Below, in pieces: positions 52,511 to 60,048 of a stretch of 64,000 nt of DNA. How positions within the stretch are numbered: position 1 is the first letter of the stretch; the number at the start of each line of letters is the position of its first letter. Source of the DNA: Catenuloplanes niger (GTDB lineage: Bacteria; Actinomycetota; Actinomycetes; Mycobacteriales; Micromonosporaceae); NCBI RefSeq assembly GCF_031458255.1, contig NZ_JAVDYC010000001.1, positions 2,365,001 to 2,429,000 on the forward strand, given 5' to 3'. The translations under genes were made by a program, and so were the position numbers. Under the pieces are notes generated by a model. It searched no databases and was not told where the DNA came from. It worked only from the letters and a program-made list of their open reading frames with translations.

Positions 52511-52990
52511 ATGATCCCGGTCATGAAGCCAAGAGTGCGCAAGACGCTGCTGGCCACGCACGTGGCCACGTCGGTGAGCTGGCTCGGCGCCGACCTGGTG
52601 CTGCTGGTGCTGGGCGCCGCGGTGCTGGCCGGGCGCGACCCGGGCGAGGTCTATCCGGCCGCCGCGCTGATCGGTGACGTGCTGCTGCTGCCGCTGACCG
52701 CGGTGATCTGGCTGGTCGGCGTGGCGAACGCGCTGCTCACGCCGTGGGGCCTGCTCCGGCACTGGTGGGTGGCCGGCAAACTGGTCCTCACGACCGTCAT
52801 GCTGGGACTGGTGTTCTTCCTGCTCACGCCGGGTCTGCGGGAGGCCGCGGCGGCCGGCGCCGAGCTGGCCGGCCGGGACCGGATCAATCTGGTGGTGGCG
52901 CCGGCCGTCTCCGGCGCGCTGCTGATCCTGATGATCGTGCTGTCCGTTTTCAAGCCGCGGGGACGGATTGGACGGGCCGGATCGCGGTGA
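52511..52990 (+). CDS. DUF2269-like integral membrane protein
   Basis: A 159-residue protein with four membrane helices (for example LATHVATSVSWLGADLVLLVLG at the start). The conserved H of H-x-x-x-S-V-x-W-L-G and the second-half HWWVAGKLVLTT fit small actinomycete DUF2269-type proteins. Starts at ATG 52511 or 52523. Function unknown. It is followed 10 bp later by surE. Confidence 0.75.
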   Translation: MIPVMKPRVRKTLLATHVATSVSWLGADLVLLVLGAAVLAGRDPGEVYPAAALIGDVLLLPLTAVIWLVGVANALLTPWGLLRHWWVAGKLVLTTVMLGLVFFLLTPGLREAAAAGAELAGRDRINLVVAPAVSGALLILMIVLSVFKPRGRIGRAGSR

Positions 52991-53000
52991 CAATACGACC

Positions 53001-53798
53001 ATGCGGGTTCTCATCACGAACGACGACGGGATCGGTGCGCCCGGGCTCCGGGCGCTGGCGGAAGCGGCGGTGAAGGCCGGCCACGAGGTGGTCGTGGCCG
53101 CACCGCGCACGGAACACAGCGGGTACGGCGCGGCGCTGATCGCCACGCCGAACGACGACGGCCGGATCGACGTGGAGCCGCACACGTTCGACGAACTGCC
53201 GGGCGTGCGGGCGTACGGCGTGGCCGCCTCGCCCGCGTTCATCGTGGTCCTGGCGCTGCGCGACGCGTTCGGCACGCCACCGGACGTGGTGCTCTCCGGC
53301 CCGAACCGGGGCGCGAACGCGGGCCACGCGGTGCTGCACTCCGGCACGGTCGGCGCGGCGCTCACCGCGGCCGCCGGCAACCGCAGCGCGATCGCGGTCT
53401 CGCTGGACGTGGTCTCGCCGTTGATCGACGGCGGCTCGCTGCAGGCCCTGAGCGGGATCGGCGACGAGGAGCGGCACTGGGACACCGCGGCCACGGTGGC
53501 GGTGGACCTGCTCGCCACGCTGGGCGAACTGCCGACCGGGACGGTGCTGAACGTCAACGTCCCGGACGTCACGACCGAGGACCTCAAGGGGGTACGCCGG
53601 GCGAGACCGGCCGGCTTCGGCCAGGTGTCGGTGGCGCTGGAGGAGTCCGGCGAGGGCTACCTGCGCACCGGCATGCGGATCAGCCAGGAGCGGGCCGCGC
53701 CGGACACGGACCTGGCGCTGCTGGCCGAGGGCTACGCCACGGTCACGCCGCTCACCTCCGTGGACGACGACCGCTCGGTGGACCTGCCGCTGCCGTGA
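53001..53798 (+). CDS. surE: 5'/3'-nucleotidase SurE
   Basis: A 265-residue survival protein E homologue that dephosphorylates nucleoside 5'- and 3'-monophosphates. The metal site is LITNDDG (Asp8, Asp9), with Ser40 in APRTEHSGYG and Asn102 in SGPNRGANAG. ATG 53001 gives the canonical M-R-V-L-I-T-N-D-D-G start. It converges with the second kinase gene. The end of the gene lies at the left edge of the repeat tract at 53795. Confidence 0.94.
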   Translation: MRVLITNDDGIGAPGLRALAEAAVKAGHEVVVAAPRTEHSGYGAALIATPNDDGRIDVEPHTFDELPGVRAYGVAASPAFIVVLALRDAFGTPPDVVLSGPNRGANAGHAVLHSGTVGAALTAAAGNRSAIAVSLDVVSPLIDGGSLQALSGIGDEERHWDTAATVAVDLLATLGELPTGTVLNVNVPDVTTEDLKGVRRARPAGFGQVSVALEESGEGYLRTGMRISQERAAPDTDLALLAEGYATVTPLTSVDDDRSVDLPLP

Positions 53799-54060
53799 CC
53801 GGCGCGGTTACCGATCCCGTGAACGCTGCCGTGACCGTTCCCGCGTCCGGCGGCGTGGCCGTTTCCGTGCTCGCTGCGGTGACCGGGCCGCTGCCGATTG
53901 ACCGAGTGACCGATGCCCGCCGCTGCCGCTACCCGCGCCCCGGGGCCACTGCCGTGACCGGTGCCCTGCCCGCTGCCGTGACCGGTGCCCCGGCCGTTCC
54001 CGTGACCGGCGCCCCGGCCGCTCCCGTGATCGCTGCCGTGAGCGTTCCCGTGACCGGTGC
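53795..54060. repeat. Imperfect repeat tract through the 3' end of the second kinase gene
   Basis: About 265 bp of imperfect repeats built from GCTGCCGTGACCG, GACCGGTGCC and CCGGCCGTTCC blocks. Read on the minus strand in the kinase frame they encode the tail (APVTGTAGAPVTA-type). The repeat continues for about 130 bp past the kinase stop, in which another frame stays open and would encode GHGNGHG-type repeats up to 53732. Confidence 0.75.
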
Positions 54061-54897
54061 CGGGTGGGCGGCGCGGGTGTCGGGGCGGGGCAGCACCGTG
54101 CGCCAGAGCGCGACCGCGAGTTCCGCGGCCGTGGGGCGGTCGGCCGGGCGTTTGCGCATGCTCCACCGGCACGCCTCCGCGACCGTGGACGGCAGGCCGT
54201 CGACCAGCAGCACCGGCGTGGGCGCGAGCCCGTGCATCGGCCCGGCGAGCAGTGCGCCGGGCCGGGCCGCCGGATAGGGCGAACGGCCGGTGAGCAGCGC
54301 GTAGAGCAGCACACCGGCCGCGTAGACGTCGTCGGCCGGGGACGGCGGCGGGCCCAGCCGGGTGCGCCGCTCCCCCTCCGGCTCGATCAGCGCGGCCAGG
54401 CCGAAGTCGACGATCTTGATGCCGCGCGCGGTGAGCATCACGTTGGACGGGTTGAGGTCGCGGTGCACCACGCCGCGCCGGTGCGCGGCCGCGAGCACGT
54501 CGGTCACGGTGGCGACGATCCGCACCGCCTCGCGCCAGCACAGCAGCCGGCCACCGGCCACCCGGCCGGCCAGCGAGACGCCGGTGAGCAGCTCCATCGC
54601 CACGTACGGCACGGTCCGGCCGTCGGCCAGCCCGGCGTCGCCGTAGTCGTAGACGCGCGGCACCCCGGGGTGACGCAGCCGGTCGGTGATCCGAGCCTCG
54701 CGGCGGGCGCTCTCGCGCACCCACGGGTCACCGGACGGGAGGACCTTGACCGCGGCCGGGCGCCCGTGCAGCGCGTCGATCGCGTGGTAGACCGTGGACA
54801 GGCCACCGCGGGCGACGGGACCGATCAGCACGTATCGGCGGGCGAGCGCGACGCCCATCGGAAGGTTCAGCCCGGCACCGGGCTGCGAGGAGGCCAC
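53929..54897 (-). CDS. Ser/Thr protein kinase with a repeat-built C-terminal tail
   Basis: A 322-residue kinase from GTG 54897. The glycine loop is GPVARGGLSTVY, the ATP lysine Lys51 in AAVKV, the catalytic loop VVHRDLNPSNVML and the metal loop VDFGLAA. The catalytic loop Lys (HRDLK) is Asn, which some bacterial kinases share. The tail (about residues 275-322) is Pro/Val/Thr/Ala-rich, made of APVTGT- and TAGAPVTA-like units encoded by the adjacent DNA repeat. No membrane helix follows. It is adjacent to a STAS anti-anti-sigma gene, which may be a target or partner; this is inference. Confidence 0.85.
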   Translation of the reverse strand: MASSQPGAGLNLPMGVALARRYVLIGPVARGGLSTVYHAIDALHGRPAAVKVLPSGDPWVRESARREARITDRLRHPGVPRVYDYGDAGLADGRTVPYVAMELLTGVSLAGRVAGGRLLCWREAVRIVATVTDVLAAAHRRGVVHRDLNPSNVMLTARGIKIVDFGLAALIEPEGERRTRLGPPPSPADDVYAAGVLLYALLTGRSPYPAARPGALLAGPMHGLAPTPVLLVDGLPSTVAEACRWSMRKRPADRPTAAELAVALWRTVLPRPDTRAAHPAPVTGTLTAAITGAAGAPVTGTAGAPVTAAGRAPVTAVAPGRG

Positions 54898-54941
54898 GAA
54901 TGGACTCTTCCGCAGCCGCTCGTGCCGGGCAAGAGGGTCTT

Positions 54942-55301
54942 TCAGGCCCCGGCGGGAGCCTCCGGCGCCGCGTCGGCGAAGTAGGGCTCCGGGGCACCGA
55001 ACAGTCCGAGCAGCCCGGTCACCCAGAGCTGCCGGTGGACGAACCGGCTGGGCTGCGTGACGGCCAGTTTGCAGCCGGTCACCTCAGCGGCCTGGAAACC
55101 CGAGACGAGCGCGCTGATACCGACCGAGTCGATAAAGCTGACCAGCCGCATGTTCAGCTCGATGCGGGACGGGCGTCCCTTCGTCAGCACCGCGGAGACC
55201 GCTTCGCGGATCTCGTGTGCCGTGTCAACATCGATTTCTCCGCGCGGAGCGATCTCGACGACATCATTGGGGAGCATGGTCGTGACGATCGACAGGCTCA
55301 C
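54942..55301 (-). CDS. STAS-domain anti-sigma factor antagonist
   Basis: A 119-residue STAS protein from GTG 55301, with GGAGG 7 bases upstream. It has VVEIAPRGEIDVDTA at the start of the fold and the phosphorylatable Ser59 in FIDSVGISALVSG, the D-S-x-G motif of SpoIIAA/RsbV. A reading frame continues upstream to 55463 but lacks a ribosome site. It probably binds an anti-sigma kinase when unphosphorylated, releasing a sigma factor. The next gene is a Ser/Thr kinase. Confidence 0.9.
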   Translation of the reverse strand: MSLSIVTTMLPNDVVEIAPRGEIDVDTAHEIREAVSAVLTKGRPSRIELNMRLVSFIDSVGISALVSGFQAAEVTGCKLAVTQPSRFVHRQLWVTGLLGLFGAPEPYFADAAPEAPAGA

Positions 55302-55978
55302 GCGAGCACCTCCACCCAACACCCGATCTGACAGGGGTTCTTCAGTACGCGGGCCGCGACTGAGCGTATTCCGCCGCGAAGCCCGGTCGCTAGTCCTGCA
55401 GCGCATGGCATTTTCACCGGGTTCACTGCTCAAACCCCGCGCCAAATCAGGAAAAACGCCCATTTAGCTTTTAAAGCATCTTATCTCTGCGGACGCGACC
55501 CCGTCCGGGCCCGCAACCCGCACCACCTTAGCGACAGCGAACCAACTCCGCCTGTGTAGAACCTGAGCGGCCGGTCGAAAGAGGGGTTACAGCGTGACGG
55601 ACGGTGACAGAGGTTAGCAAGGGGCAGGCGGTACCTGCCGTCCCATTTCGCGGGCGAAGCGAATAATCCTCACGCGATCGGCGGTCACCCGTTCGGGTCT
55701 CGGACCCGCCGCGGGGGCACCCGATCGGGGCACTCCCCACGCGGCGGCGTCCGGCGGCCAAGGGTGCGGCGACCGGAACCGACCCCCAACGTAGCCACCC
55801 GCGCCCCGGCCCTCCGCGGAGACCTGGGCATACGTGACGGGGCACACCGGTGGGCCGAATCGACGCGTACGGGTTTGCCCACCCCGCTCCGGGGGCACCT
55901 CCAACCCGAGTCGCAGATGAGTTGCACGGACGCCGCTTTCTCTGGTGGCCGGCACGGACCTGGAGGAGGTAGAGCTTC
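55302..55978. other. 677-bp region without a supported gene
   Basis: No reading frame here has good codon bias with a ribosome site. At 55458-55490 is an AT-rich stretch, with TTTAGCTTTTAAAGCATC, containing the dyad GCTTT-T-AAAGC, followed by TTATCT. This resembles a promoter or a sigma-factor site for the STAS gene. The rest is GC-rich and unrecognised. Confidence 0.55.
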
Positions 55979-56383
55979 ATGGGAACCAACCTGCTTCACC
56001 GCAAGACCAAGACCGAGAGGGCGACCCAGCAGGCCTGGGACTACCTCAAGCACACGATGGAGTCGGCCGGAGACCTGGCCGGCAGCACGCGCAGCACGGT
56101 GAGCACCTCGGTGAGCTCCGCGGCCGGCACGATCGGCGCGGCGACCAACGAGGCGAAGTACCGCGCGCAGGGCGCACTGGACGCGCTCGCCGGTCGTCGT
56201 CCGGCACTGCCCTGGACGCTGATCGCGGGCGCGGCCGTGCTCGGCGTGGTGGCGGGCTTCGCGGTGAGTGTCGCCGCGCGCCGGTCGCTGGCGGAGCGCC
56301 CGGCCGAGGACGAGATCGACGACGCCGACGAGGTCGTCGCGATCTACACCGGTGACCGGACCCCGGTCGGCCTGAACGACTGA
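55979..56383 (+). CDS. Small one-TM membrane protein
   Basis: A 134-residue protein from ATG 55979 with GGAGG 11 bases upstream. Residues 1-75 are helical and hydrophilic, Ala/Ser/Thr-rich, with TERATQQAWDYLKHTMES. A membrane helix (about 80-100, TLIAGAAVLGVVAGFAVSVAA) and an acidic C-tail (EDEIDDADE) follow. It resembles YtxH-type or envelope-stress small proteins, but I do not recognise a specific family. A strong stem-loop follows. Confidence 0.8.
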   Translation: MGTNLLHRKTKTERATQQAWDYLKHTMESAGDLAGSTRSTVSTSVSSAAGTIGAATNEAKYRAQGALDALAGRRPALPWTLIAGAAVLGVVAGFAVSVAARRSLAERPAEDEIDDADEVVAIYTGDRTPVGLND

Positions 56384-56389
56384 GTGACG

Positions 56390-56425
56390 ACCGAGGGCGC
56401 CCCGCCGTGGCGGGGCGCCCTCGGT
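56390..56425. terminator. Stem-loop between the one-TM gene and the carrier protein gene
   Basis: A long perfect G/C stem (16-17 bp, arms 56390-56405 and 56410-56425) with a 4-base loop, 7 bp after the one-TM gene and 5 bp from the carrier protein stop. It serves two convergent genes. Confidence 0.8.
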
Positions 56426-56429
56426 GTTC

Positions 56430-56657
56430 TCACGAACTCCGCAGGACCGACTGCCAGCCCGCCACGGTGGGGTTCTCCGCCAGGTCGAGGTAGTCGGCCC
56501 GGTATCCGTCCCGCCGCCACTTCTCGACCAGCGTCATGATCCGGATCGAGTCCAGGCCGCGGTCGAGCAGGTTCTCGTCGTCGGTCAGGTCGGCCGGGCT
56601 CTCGCCGAGCGACTCGGCCACGTCCGCCCGGATCCGCTCGAGGCTCAGCATCCCCAT
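56430..56657 (-). CDS. Stand-alone aryl carrier protein
   Basis: A 75-residue phosphopantetheine carrier protein. The attachment site is Ser37 in NLLDRGLDSIRIMTLVEKW. The L-x-D-x-G-L-D-S-I/V-R-x-M-x-L-x-x-x-W pattern and the following PTVAGWQSVL are those of EntB/VibB-type aryl carrier proteins, not of AcpP or standard NRPS carriers. It starts ATG 56657, overlapping the monooxygenase stop as TGATG, so it is translated with that gene. It should carry an aryl acid (for example salicylate or dihydroxybenzoate) or an amino acid during siderophore synthesis. Confidence 0.85.
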   Translation of the reverse strand: MGMLSLERIRADVAESLGESPADLTDDENLLDRGLDSIRIMTLVEKWRRDGYRADYLDLAENPTVAGWQSVLRSS

Positions 56658-57982
56658 CAGGCCCCCCGCACCAGTGCCAGCGGCTTGACCGCGCCGGTGC
56701 GCGGCGTGGCCGCCACCGCCCGGACGATCTCGCCGGACCGGATCGCCACGTTGGACAGCAGCGTGGACGTGATGCCGTGCACGTGCTCGGTGCCGCCCTG
56801 CAGGTAGATGCCGGCCCGGACGCCGGACCCGGTCGCCACCCGGTAGTCGCGGTCGACCTCGATCAGCCCCTCAGCGGTACGGCGGGCGAGCGGCCCGGCC
56901 GTGCCGAGCAGCTTCACCGCGTCCACCGGACGGTAGCCGGTCGCGTAGACCAGCACGTCCGCGTCGAGCGTCTCCCGGTCGCCGGTCGGCATCGACTCGA
57001 CCGTGACCGTGACGCCGTCCTCCCGCGGGACCACCTCGGCGACCCGGGACGCGTTCAGCATGCGCAGCCGCTCGCGACCGAGCACCTTCTCCCGGTAGAC
57101 GCGCCGGTAGAGGTCGTCGATCAGGTCGATGTCCACCACGGAGTAATTCGTGTTCCGGTGGTAGTCGAAGAGCATGCGCTTCACGTCCGCCGGCGCGTGG
57201 TAGTACAGGTCCACCGCGTCCGGGTCGAAGATCCGGTTCGCGAACGAGCTGTCGTCGGCCGGACTGTAGCCGTACCGGTAGAAGACCGAGCAGACCTCCG
57301 CGGACGGGTAGCGCTCGTGCAGGTGGCCGACCACCTCGGCCGCGCTCTGCCCGGCGCCGACCACCACGAACCGGCGCGGCTCCGCGGCCGGCAGCTCGGC
57401 CAGCCGGGACAGCAGGTCCAGGTTGTGCCAGACGCGCGCGGAGAGCACCGCCTCCGGCGGCAGGCTGAGCTCCAGGCCCAGCGCGATCACCACGTTGCGG
57501 GCGCGGCGCACGCCGTCGCGCGCCACCACGTCGAAGCAGACCACCTCGCCGGACTCGTCGTGCACCGGCAGCACGTCGGTGACCTCGGCGTCGTACGCCA
57601 CCAGGTGACGCATCCGCTCCGCGGCCCAGGACAGGTAGTCGTGGAACTCCACGCGCAGCGGGAACAGCGTCTTGTGGTTGACGAAGTCGACCAGCCGGCC
57701 GCGCTGGTGCAGGTACGACACGAAGCTGAAGTCGCTGGCCGGATTGCGCAGCGTGACCAGGTCCTTGAGGAAGGAGACCTGCATGGTGGCGTCCTCGAAC
57801 AGCATGCCGCGGTGCCAGCCGAAGGCGCTCTGCCGCTCCAGGAACACCGCGCGCAGTGCCTCGCCGGGCGGCACGCCGTCGTTGTGTTCCTGAACCGCGA
57901 CGGCGAGCGCCAGGTTCGACGGGCCAAATCCGATCCCGACCAGGTCGTAGACCGGGACTTCCGGTTCCCTCGCGACGCTCAC
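56657..57982 (-). CDS. Amine N-hydroxylating flavin monooxygenase (ornithine N5/lysine N6 type)
   Basis: A 441-residue flavoprotein of the SidA/IucD/PvdA/MbtG family, which N-hydroxylates the side-chain amine of ornithine or lysine for hydroxamate siderophores. The FAD site is VGIGFGPSNLAL near residue 15, the NADPH site VVGAGQSAAEVV and the C-terminal ATGY motif DVLVYATGYRPV. It starts at GTG 57982 (AGAAGGG upstream). The iron box at 58047-58065 lies directly upstream. Substrate preference (ornithine or lysine) is not determinable here. Translationally coupled to the aryl carrier protein gene. Confidence 0.92.
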   Translation of the reverse strand: MSVAREPEVPVYDLVGIGFGPSNLALAVAVQEHNDGVPPGEALRAVFLERQSAFGWHRGMLFEDATMQVSFLKDLVTLRNPASDFSFVSYLHQRGRLVDFVNHKTLFPLRVEFHDYLSWAAERMRHLVAYDAEVTDVLPVHDESGEVVCFDVVARDGVRRARNVVIALGLELSLPPEAVLSARVWHNLDLLSRLAELPAAEPRRFVVVGAGQSAAEVVGHLHERYPSAEVCSVFYRYGYSPADDSSFANRIFDPDAVDLYYHAPADVKRMLFDYHRNTNYSVVDIDLIDDLYRRVYREKVLGRERLRMLNASRVAEVVPREDGVTVTVESMPTGDRETLDADVLVYATGYRPVDAVKLLGTAGPLARRTAEGLIEVDRDYRVATGSGVRAGIYLQGGTEHVHGITSTLLSNVAIRSGEIVRAVAATPRTGAVKPLALVRGA

Positions 57983-58046
57983 AGGCAGAGGCCCTTCTCT
58001 GGTACGGCCGGGACACCACGGTGAGTACACGATCCGGCTCGTTCGG

Positions 58047-58065
58047 TGAGGTAAGGCTAACCTAA
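58047..58065. promoter_or_regulatory. Iron box (IdeR/DmdR-type) upstream of the N-hydroxylase gene
   Basis: TGAGGTAAGGCTAACCTAA matches the consensus TTAGGTTAGGCTAACCTAA at 17 of 19 positions. It lies about 65-85 bp upstream of the monooxygenase start, so the operon is expected to be repressed by ferrous-iron-loaded IdeR/DmdR. Confidence 0.9.
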
Positions 58066-58103
58066 CAAAACGTCATGGTAAAGGCCGTCAATGTGACCTA
58101 TAT

Positions 58104-58694
58104 CTACATATATGCGGCGGGGCGCTCGTACCGCAGGATCGCGGCTCGCTTGTGCCCGAGGTCCCGCACGTCCCACAGCGCGAACCCGGCCCCGGCGAAC
58201 ATCCGCCGCGCCATCGCGTGCCGCTCGTCCGGGTCCGCGACCACCACGGCACACCGTGGATCCGCGGCGAACAGCCCGTCCACGACCGCGCGCACCATGG
58301 CCCGGCCCAGTCCGCGCCCGGTCGACGACAGCTCGCCGAGCGCCAGGTGGATGCCCAGGTCGTGCGCGCCCGCGTCGTACTGCAGGCCGACCACGTCGCG
58401 CGCCACCCGGTAGATCTCCACATAGGCCAGCGGCGCGCCGTGGTGCGACACCAGGTAGGGCCGGGAGTAGTCGCCACCGTGCTGATCGTCGATCGCGGCC
58501 CGCCACCGCGCGACCGGCCAGGCCTGCTCCCAGAACAGCTCCACGTGCGGCTCGGCCATCCACCGCGCGACCAGCGCGACGTCGTCGTCCGTGACGACCG
58601 GGCGCAGCGACCACGGCGCGGACAGCAGCGGCGCCGGTGGCGCCCCGGCCGCGACCACTGCCTCCGCCAGACCCTCGGTGACCTCGCGACTCAT
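58104..58694 (-). CDS. GNAT-family siderophore acyltransferase
   Basis: A 196-residue acyltransferase from ATG 58694, with GAGAGGGG upstream. It has the IucB/AlcB/MbtK-type pattern: WSLRPVVTDDDVALVARWM, the FWEQAW substrate motif, YVEIYRVARDVVG, and the GLGRAMVRAVVDGLF CoA loop, with FAGAGF near the end. These enzymes acylate the N-hydroxylated amine of ornithine or lysine. The iron box at 58766-58784 is in its promoter region. Together with the N-hydroxylase it would make an N-acyl-N-hydroxy amino acid. Confidence 0.9.
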   Translation of the reverse strand: MSREVTEGLAEAVVAAGAPPAPLLSAPWSLRPVVTDDDVALVARWMAEPHVELFWEQAWPVARWRAAIDDQHGGDYSRPYLVSHHGAPLAYVEIYRVARDVVGLQYDAGAHDLGIHLALGELSSTGRGLGRAMVRAVVDGLFAADPRCAVVVADPDERHAMARRMFAGAGFALWDVRDLGHKRAAILRYERPAAYM

Positions 58695-58765
58695 CCGCCG
58701 GACCCCTCTCGCTCCACTCCGGAAGGCGGCCACACGCATCGATCGCCCTCACGTTCGGCGTGAGC

Positions 58766-58784
58766 TTAGGCGACCCTAACCTAA
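58766..58784. promoter_or_regulatory. Iron box upstream of the GNAT gene
   Basis: TTAGGCGACCCTAACCTAA matches the iron-box consensus at 15 of 19 positions. It is about 70 bp upstream of the GNAT start and about 65 bp upstream of the divergent small gene at 58850, so it may serve both. Confidence 0.8.
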
Positions 58785-58849
58785 GGGTGCGAGGGGTGGC
58801 ATGGCAAGGAACCTTCTGATCCTGATCGCCGGTCACTACTGTGTGGACC

Positions 58850-59116
58850 ATGGCGAGCCGGCAGACCCCCGAGGAGATCGTCGCGACCCGTCAGGTGTCG
58901 GCCGGCGCGGTGCTGGAGGGGCGTGCGGACCTGCGCGCCTACCACTACCGGCACCTGGCCGTGCTGTCCGACGGGACGGTCGAGCCGGAGCGGCTGGCCC
59001 GGCTGATGGCCGCGGTGGAGCACCTCGACGCGTACGGCTGGGAGCTGGTCACGCTCTCCCCGTCGACCGACGCCCGGAGGTTGATCGCGATCCTCCGCCG
59101 CCGTTCGTTAGGCTAG
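58850..59116 (+). CDS. Small protein of unknown function (DUF5703-like)
   Basis: An 88-residue protein from ATG 58850. It contains SAGAVLEGRADLRAYHYRHLAV and GWELVTLSPSTDARRLIAILRR (in two parts). The W-E-L-V and basic C-terminus recall actinomycete DUF5703-type proteins, but I am not certain. It is between two iron boxes in the siderophore island, and its end overlaps the third iron box. Confidence 0.65.
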   Translation: MASRQTPEEIVATRQVSAGAVLEGRADLRAYHYRHLAVLSDGTVEPERLARLMAAVEHLDAYGWELVTLSPSTDARRLIAILRRRSLG

Positions 59117-59126
59117 CCTCACCTGA
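59108..59126. promoter_or_regulatory. Iron box upstream of the siderophore ABC ATPase
   Basis: TTAGGCTAGCCTCACCTGA matches the consensus at 15 of 19 positions. It overlaps the stop codon of the 58850 gene and lies 23-42 bp before the ATPase start. Confidence 0.8.
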
Positions 59127-59149
59127 GTTCATGTTCCGGGAGGCTGATC

Positions 59150-59956
59150 GTGAGCAGACTGCGTGCCGAAGGGCTGACGCTGGCGTATGACGCACGCACG
59201 GTCGCCACCGACCTGAGTGTGGACATCCCGGACAACTCGTTCACCGTGATCGTCGGCCCGAACGCGTGCGGCAAGTCCACGCTGCTCCGCGCGCTCTCCC
59301 GCATGCTCAAGCCGAAGACTGGCACGGTGCTGCTGGACGGCAAGGGCATCGGGGCGTACCCGGCGAAGGAGGTCGCTCGCCGGCTCGGCCTGCTCCCGCA
59401 GACCTCGATCGCGCCGGACGGCATCACGGTCGCCGACCTGGTCGGCCGCGGCCGCTTCCCGCACCAGCGCCTGCTGCGCCAGTGGTCCCGTGAGGACGAG
59501 CGGGTGGTGGCCGAGGCGATGGCCGCGACCGGCGTCTCCGAGCTGTCCGGCCGCGTGGTCGACGAGCTCTCCGGCGGCCAACGGCAGCGCGTGTGGCTGG
59601 CGATGGCGCTGGCCCAGCAGACCGACATCCTGCTGCTGGACGAGCCGACCACGTTCCTGGACATCACGCACCAGATCGAGGTGCTGGACCTCTGCGCCGA
59701 CCTGCAGGAGACCGGCCGCACCCTGGTCGCGGTGCTGCACGACCTCAACCAGGCCTGCCGGTACGCGACCCACCTGATCGCCATGCGGGACGGCGCGATC
59801 GTGGCCCAGGGCGCCCCGGCCGACATCATCACGGCCGAGCTGGTCCAGACCGTCTTCGACCTGCAGTGCCGCGTCGTGCCCGACCCCGAGTCCGGCACCC
59901 CGCTGGTCGTCCCGGCCGCCCGCCGCCGGCCCGCACCGGTGACGATCGCCGCCTGA
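59150..59956 (+). CDS. Ferric-siderophore ABC transporter ATPase (FecE/FepC type)
   Basis: A 268-residue ATPase from GTG 59150 with GGGAGG upstream. Walker A is GPNACGKST, the signature LSGGQRQR, Walker B ILLLDEPTTFLD and the H-loop HDLNQA, all intact, and the segment GRFPHQRLLRQWS is typical of FepC-like proteins. It energises import of a ferric siderophore. The permease and binding-protein genes are not in the window, so the system is incomplete here. Confidence 0.93.
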   Translation: MSRLRAEGLTLAYDARTVATDLSVDIPDNSFTVIVGPNACGKSTLLRALSRMLKPKTGTVLLDGKGIGAYPAKEVARRLGLLPQTSIAPDGITVADLVGRGRFPHQRLLRQWSREDERVVAEAMAATGVSELSGRVVDELSGGQRQRVWLAMALAQQTDILLLDEPTTFLDITHQIEVLDLCADLQETGRTLVAVLHDLNQACRYATHLIAMRDGAIVAQGAPADIITAELVQTVFDLQCRVVPDPESGTPLVVPAARRRPAPVTIAA

Positions 59957-60010
59957 CCGGCGTGGCCGGCGACCGGCTCACGGCGGGCGCGGACCCGATC
60001 CCGGCCGATC

Positions 60011-60039
60011 CCCCGATGCCTCGCGCGGAGGCACCGGGG
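60011..60039. terminator. Hairpin between the ABC ATPase and the MHS gene
   Basis: A 12-base stem with one mismatch and a 5-base loop (60011-60022 with 60028-60039), between convergent genes. Confidence 0.6.
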
Positions 60040-60048
60040 AGGTGACCG

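Noticed and set aside
55302-55978. Small frames in the gap between the STAS and one-TM genes
   Set aside because: No ribosome site, poor composition and opposing frames equally open.
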